A stretch of 64,000 nucleotides of DNA from Methanosarcina barkeri 3 (GTDB lineage Archaea; Halobacteriota; Methanosarcinia; Methanosarcinales; Methanosarcinaceae). Positions 62,774-64,000 of the stretch are shown piece by piece. Where the stretch lies: positions 2,542,001 through 2,606,000 of the forward strand of contig NZ_CP009517.1 in assembly GCF_000970305.1 (NCBI RefSeq). The letters are read 5' to 3'. Position numbers and translations under genes: made by a program. The notes beneath the pieces were generated by a model. That model ran no database searches and was not told where the DNA came from. It worked only from the letters and a program-made list of their open reading frames with translations. The stretch's first letter is position 1. Each line of letters begins with the position of its first letter.

Positions 62774-64000
62774 ATGGAAGAGATAAAATGTAGAGAACAG
62801 TTTGTTCCTTTATTTCCATTCAATGAACAGAACAAATCTGTAGTTATTGCAAAAGATCAAGTATTGATTAAAGATAGTAATAAGATTGATTTATTTACCC
62901 TCAATGCAGAAATTCATCTTGATTTCCTTCCAAAACCTCGGATTCATATACATATTACCAACATAGATGAATTAGATTATGTTCATAGGGTAGAATTATT
63001 CGCACTTATTTGCACACCAGAGCTCTATTCATTAGAGCTAAAAAGCCACAAAAAAAATATTGAAGCATGGATAACAACTTCAAATCCTAAGGAATACTCA
63101 TTGATTTTCTCCCCACCTTCTGAGCCAATAGTTGGACTTGGAGATGAGGATACCCAGATGCATTATGTTGTTTTTCATTTATTTAATTTCAAAAAAATAT
63201 GTGCAAATAAAGGAAAATATTGTGAAGATGTTCACTTAGAAGCAGATAACTGGATCATAGAACTCAAGCCTTCGGGAAAATCTGAAATGAACTTTGAAAA
63301 ATTAAAAAAAGAAGGTGGCTATTGTCTAACGCATATAGGTCATTTACGTAAAAAAGATAATACTCTCATTTCAGGTAAAGAAGCTGCACATATGCTTAGC
63401 ATGCTATATTATTTTTTCTCTTTTGCAAAAGGAAACTGGTGTAATCCCGTATGTGCAGTAGGTGTTAACTCCTCAGATAGAGTATGGGAATCATGGTCAT
63501 CTCCAAAAGAATCTTGTTCCTCTGCAAAAGGATCATGGTTTGATGAACATCATTCTGAGCAGTTAGAAAATATTTTTCCTGGTTTTATGAATCTTTGGGT
63601 TTCTGAAGACTGGAAGGAGACTTTTCAGAAGGTTATATACTGGTATATAATTTCTAACACTTCCAATATTGATGCTGGAGTAATCTTAACTCAGTCTGCA
63701 CTTGAAAGGTTATACTCTGAGCATTTTAAAGCAAATTCATCAAGGAACATTAATGCCGCAAAGAAGTTGGAAGATCTTTTTTGTGATTTGAATATTCCTA
63801 TAGACTTAACTGATAATACACCTAAGTTGAAAAAGCTAGCAGAAGATGTCAATGATCAAATAGATACAAAAAAACTAGACAAAAATACGAAATGGATTAA
63901 TGCACCTATTGCTTTGACTAAAATGCGCAATTATTTGGTACATCCTAGAAACATATATGAGCCTTTAAAATTTGGTTCAGCCATCCATGACTCATGGAAT
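62774..64000 (+). CDS. Large protein with C-terminal HEPN-like domain, partial (right end missing)
   Basis: The frame is open from ATG 62774 to the window edge, 409 codons so far. The middle carries a conserved-looking pattern: GGYCLTHIGHLRKKDN, FSFAKGNWCNP, VWESW, SWFDEH, and IFPGFMNLW. The final part is helical (VILTQSALERLYSEHF) with KMRNYLVHPRN near residue 390, an R-x4-H motif of HEPN RNases. I recall a widespread uncharacterised family of this type in bacteria, but no function. HEPN proteins commonly act in toxin-antitoxin or abortive-infection systems, so defence is possible. AT-rich codon use suggests transfer. It lies just beyond the tRNA-Val footprint. Confidence 0.65.
   Translation, partial: MEEIKCREQFVPLFPFNEQNKSVVIAKDQVLIKDSNKIDLFTLNAEIHLDFLPKPRIHIHITNIDELDYVHRVELFALICTPELYSLELKSHKKNIEAWITTSNPKEYSLIFSPPSEPIVGLGDEDTQMHYVVFHLFNFKKICANKGKYCEDVHLEADNWIIELKPSGKSEMNFEKLKKEGGYCLTHIGHLRKKDNTLISGKEAAHMLSMLYYFFSFAKGNWCNPVCAVGVNSSDRVWESWSSPKESCSSAKGSWFDEHHSEQLENIFPGFMNLWVSEDWKETFQKVIYWYIISNTSNIDAGVILTQSALERLYSEHFKANSSRNINAAKKLEDLFCDLNIPIDLTDNTPKLKKLAEDVNDQIDTKKLDKNTKWINAPIALTKMRNYLVHPRNIYEPLKFGSAIHDSWN

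Overview
The window looks like chromosome of a methanogenic archaeon of the genus Methanosarcina. The evidence is the gene content: dihydromethanopterin reductase DmrX, coenzyme F420 enzyme CofD, Sep-tRNA:Cys-tRNA synthase, methanogenesis marker 9, archaeal Dph2, Csl4, Rpo11, NurA/HerA, three geranylgeranyl-reductase-family genes, and surface proteins with PKD domains. AT-rich intergenic regions with short tandem repeats fit the same genus. Species was not determined.

Layout. 1-5.6 kb: the end of a CCG-type Fe-S protein, two DUF116 genes and three tandem geranylgeranyl-reductase-like genes. 5.86-6.23 kb: an RNase P RNA gene (rnpB) on the minus strand, recognised from its conserved regions. 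6.7-10.5 kb: an MMP9 / CitG-like / DUF447 / DmrX cluster. 10.6-16.0 kb: a minus-strand five-gene Opp/Nik-type ABC importer operon. 16.4-24 kb: a PHP phosphoesterase, then an AT-rich accessory stretch with a coiled-coil protein, a membrane-anchored Mrr-like nuclease, a secreted protein and a multi-pass membrane protein, plus gene fragments and degenerate duplications. 24.1-27.7 kb: nurA-herA. 28.1-34.6 kb: a subtilase with PKD domains, a TolB-like propeller with PKD domains, and an internally deleted relative of the latter.

35.1-53.5 kb is mostly housekeeping: tRNA-Pro, UbiX and an LpdD-like flavin chaperone, an HD hydrolase, cofD, an exported FmdE-like protein, hpt-dph2, a METTL5-like methyltransferase, csl4-rpo11, SepCysS, an ArsR-like regulator, LysA, PolX and DNA ligase. 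Many gaps here carry 13-, 14-, 18- or 21-bp tandem repeats. 53.77 kb is tRNA-Gly. 54-64 kb is accessory again: a propeller/PKD surface protein, two pentapeptide-repeat proteins, a large beta-helix surface protein, and the start of a HEPN-like protein that runs off the right edge.

Most notable observations: (1) the DNA ligase reading frame extends 33 codons upstream through an in-frame TAG to a good start with a Shine-Dalgarno site, a candidate pyrrolysine (amber) readthrough gene; (2) two 40-nt tRNA-Val 3'-halves, both starting exactly at the anticodon, lie 4.4 kb apart in the same orientation and look like integration footprints; (3) an 18-bp repeat that forms the coding N-terminus of an ABC ATPase recurs in near-identical form as a ten-copy noncoding array 30 kb away; (4) a C-terminally HEPN-like large protein and a membrane-anchored Mrr-like nuclease are candidate defence genes. 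No CRISPR array, integrase or intact transposase was seen.
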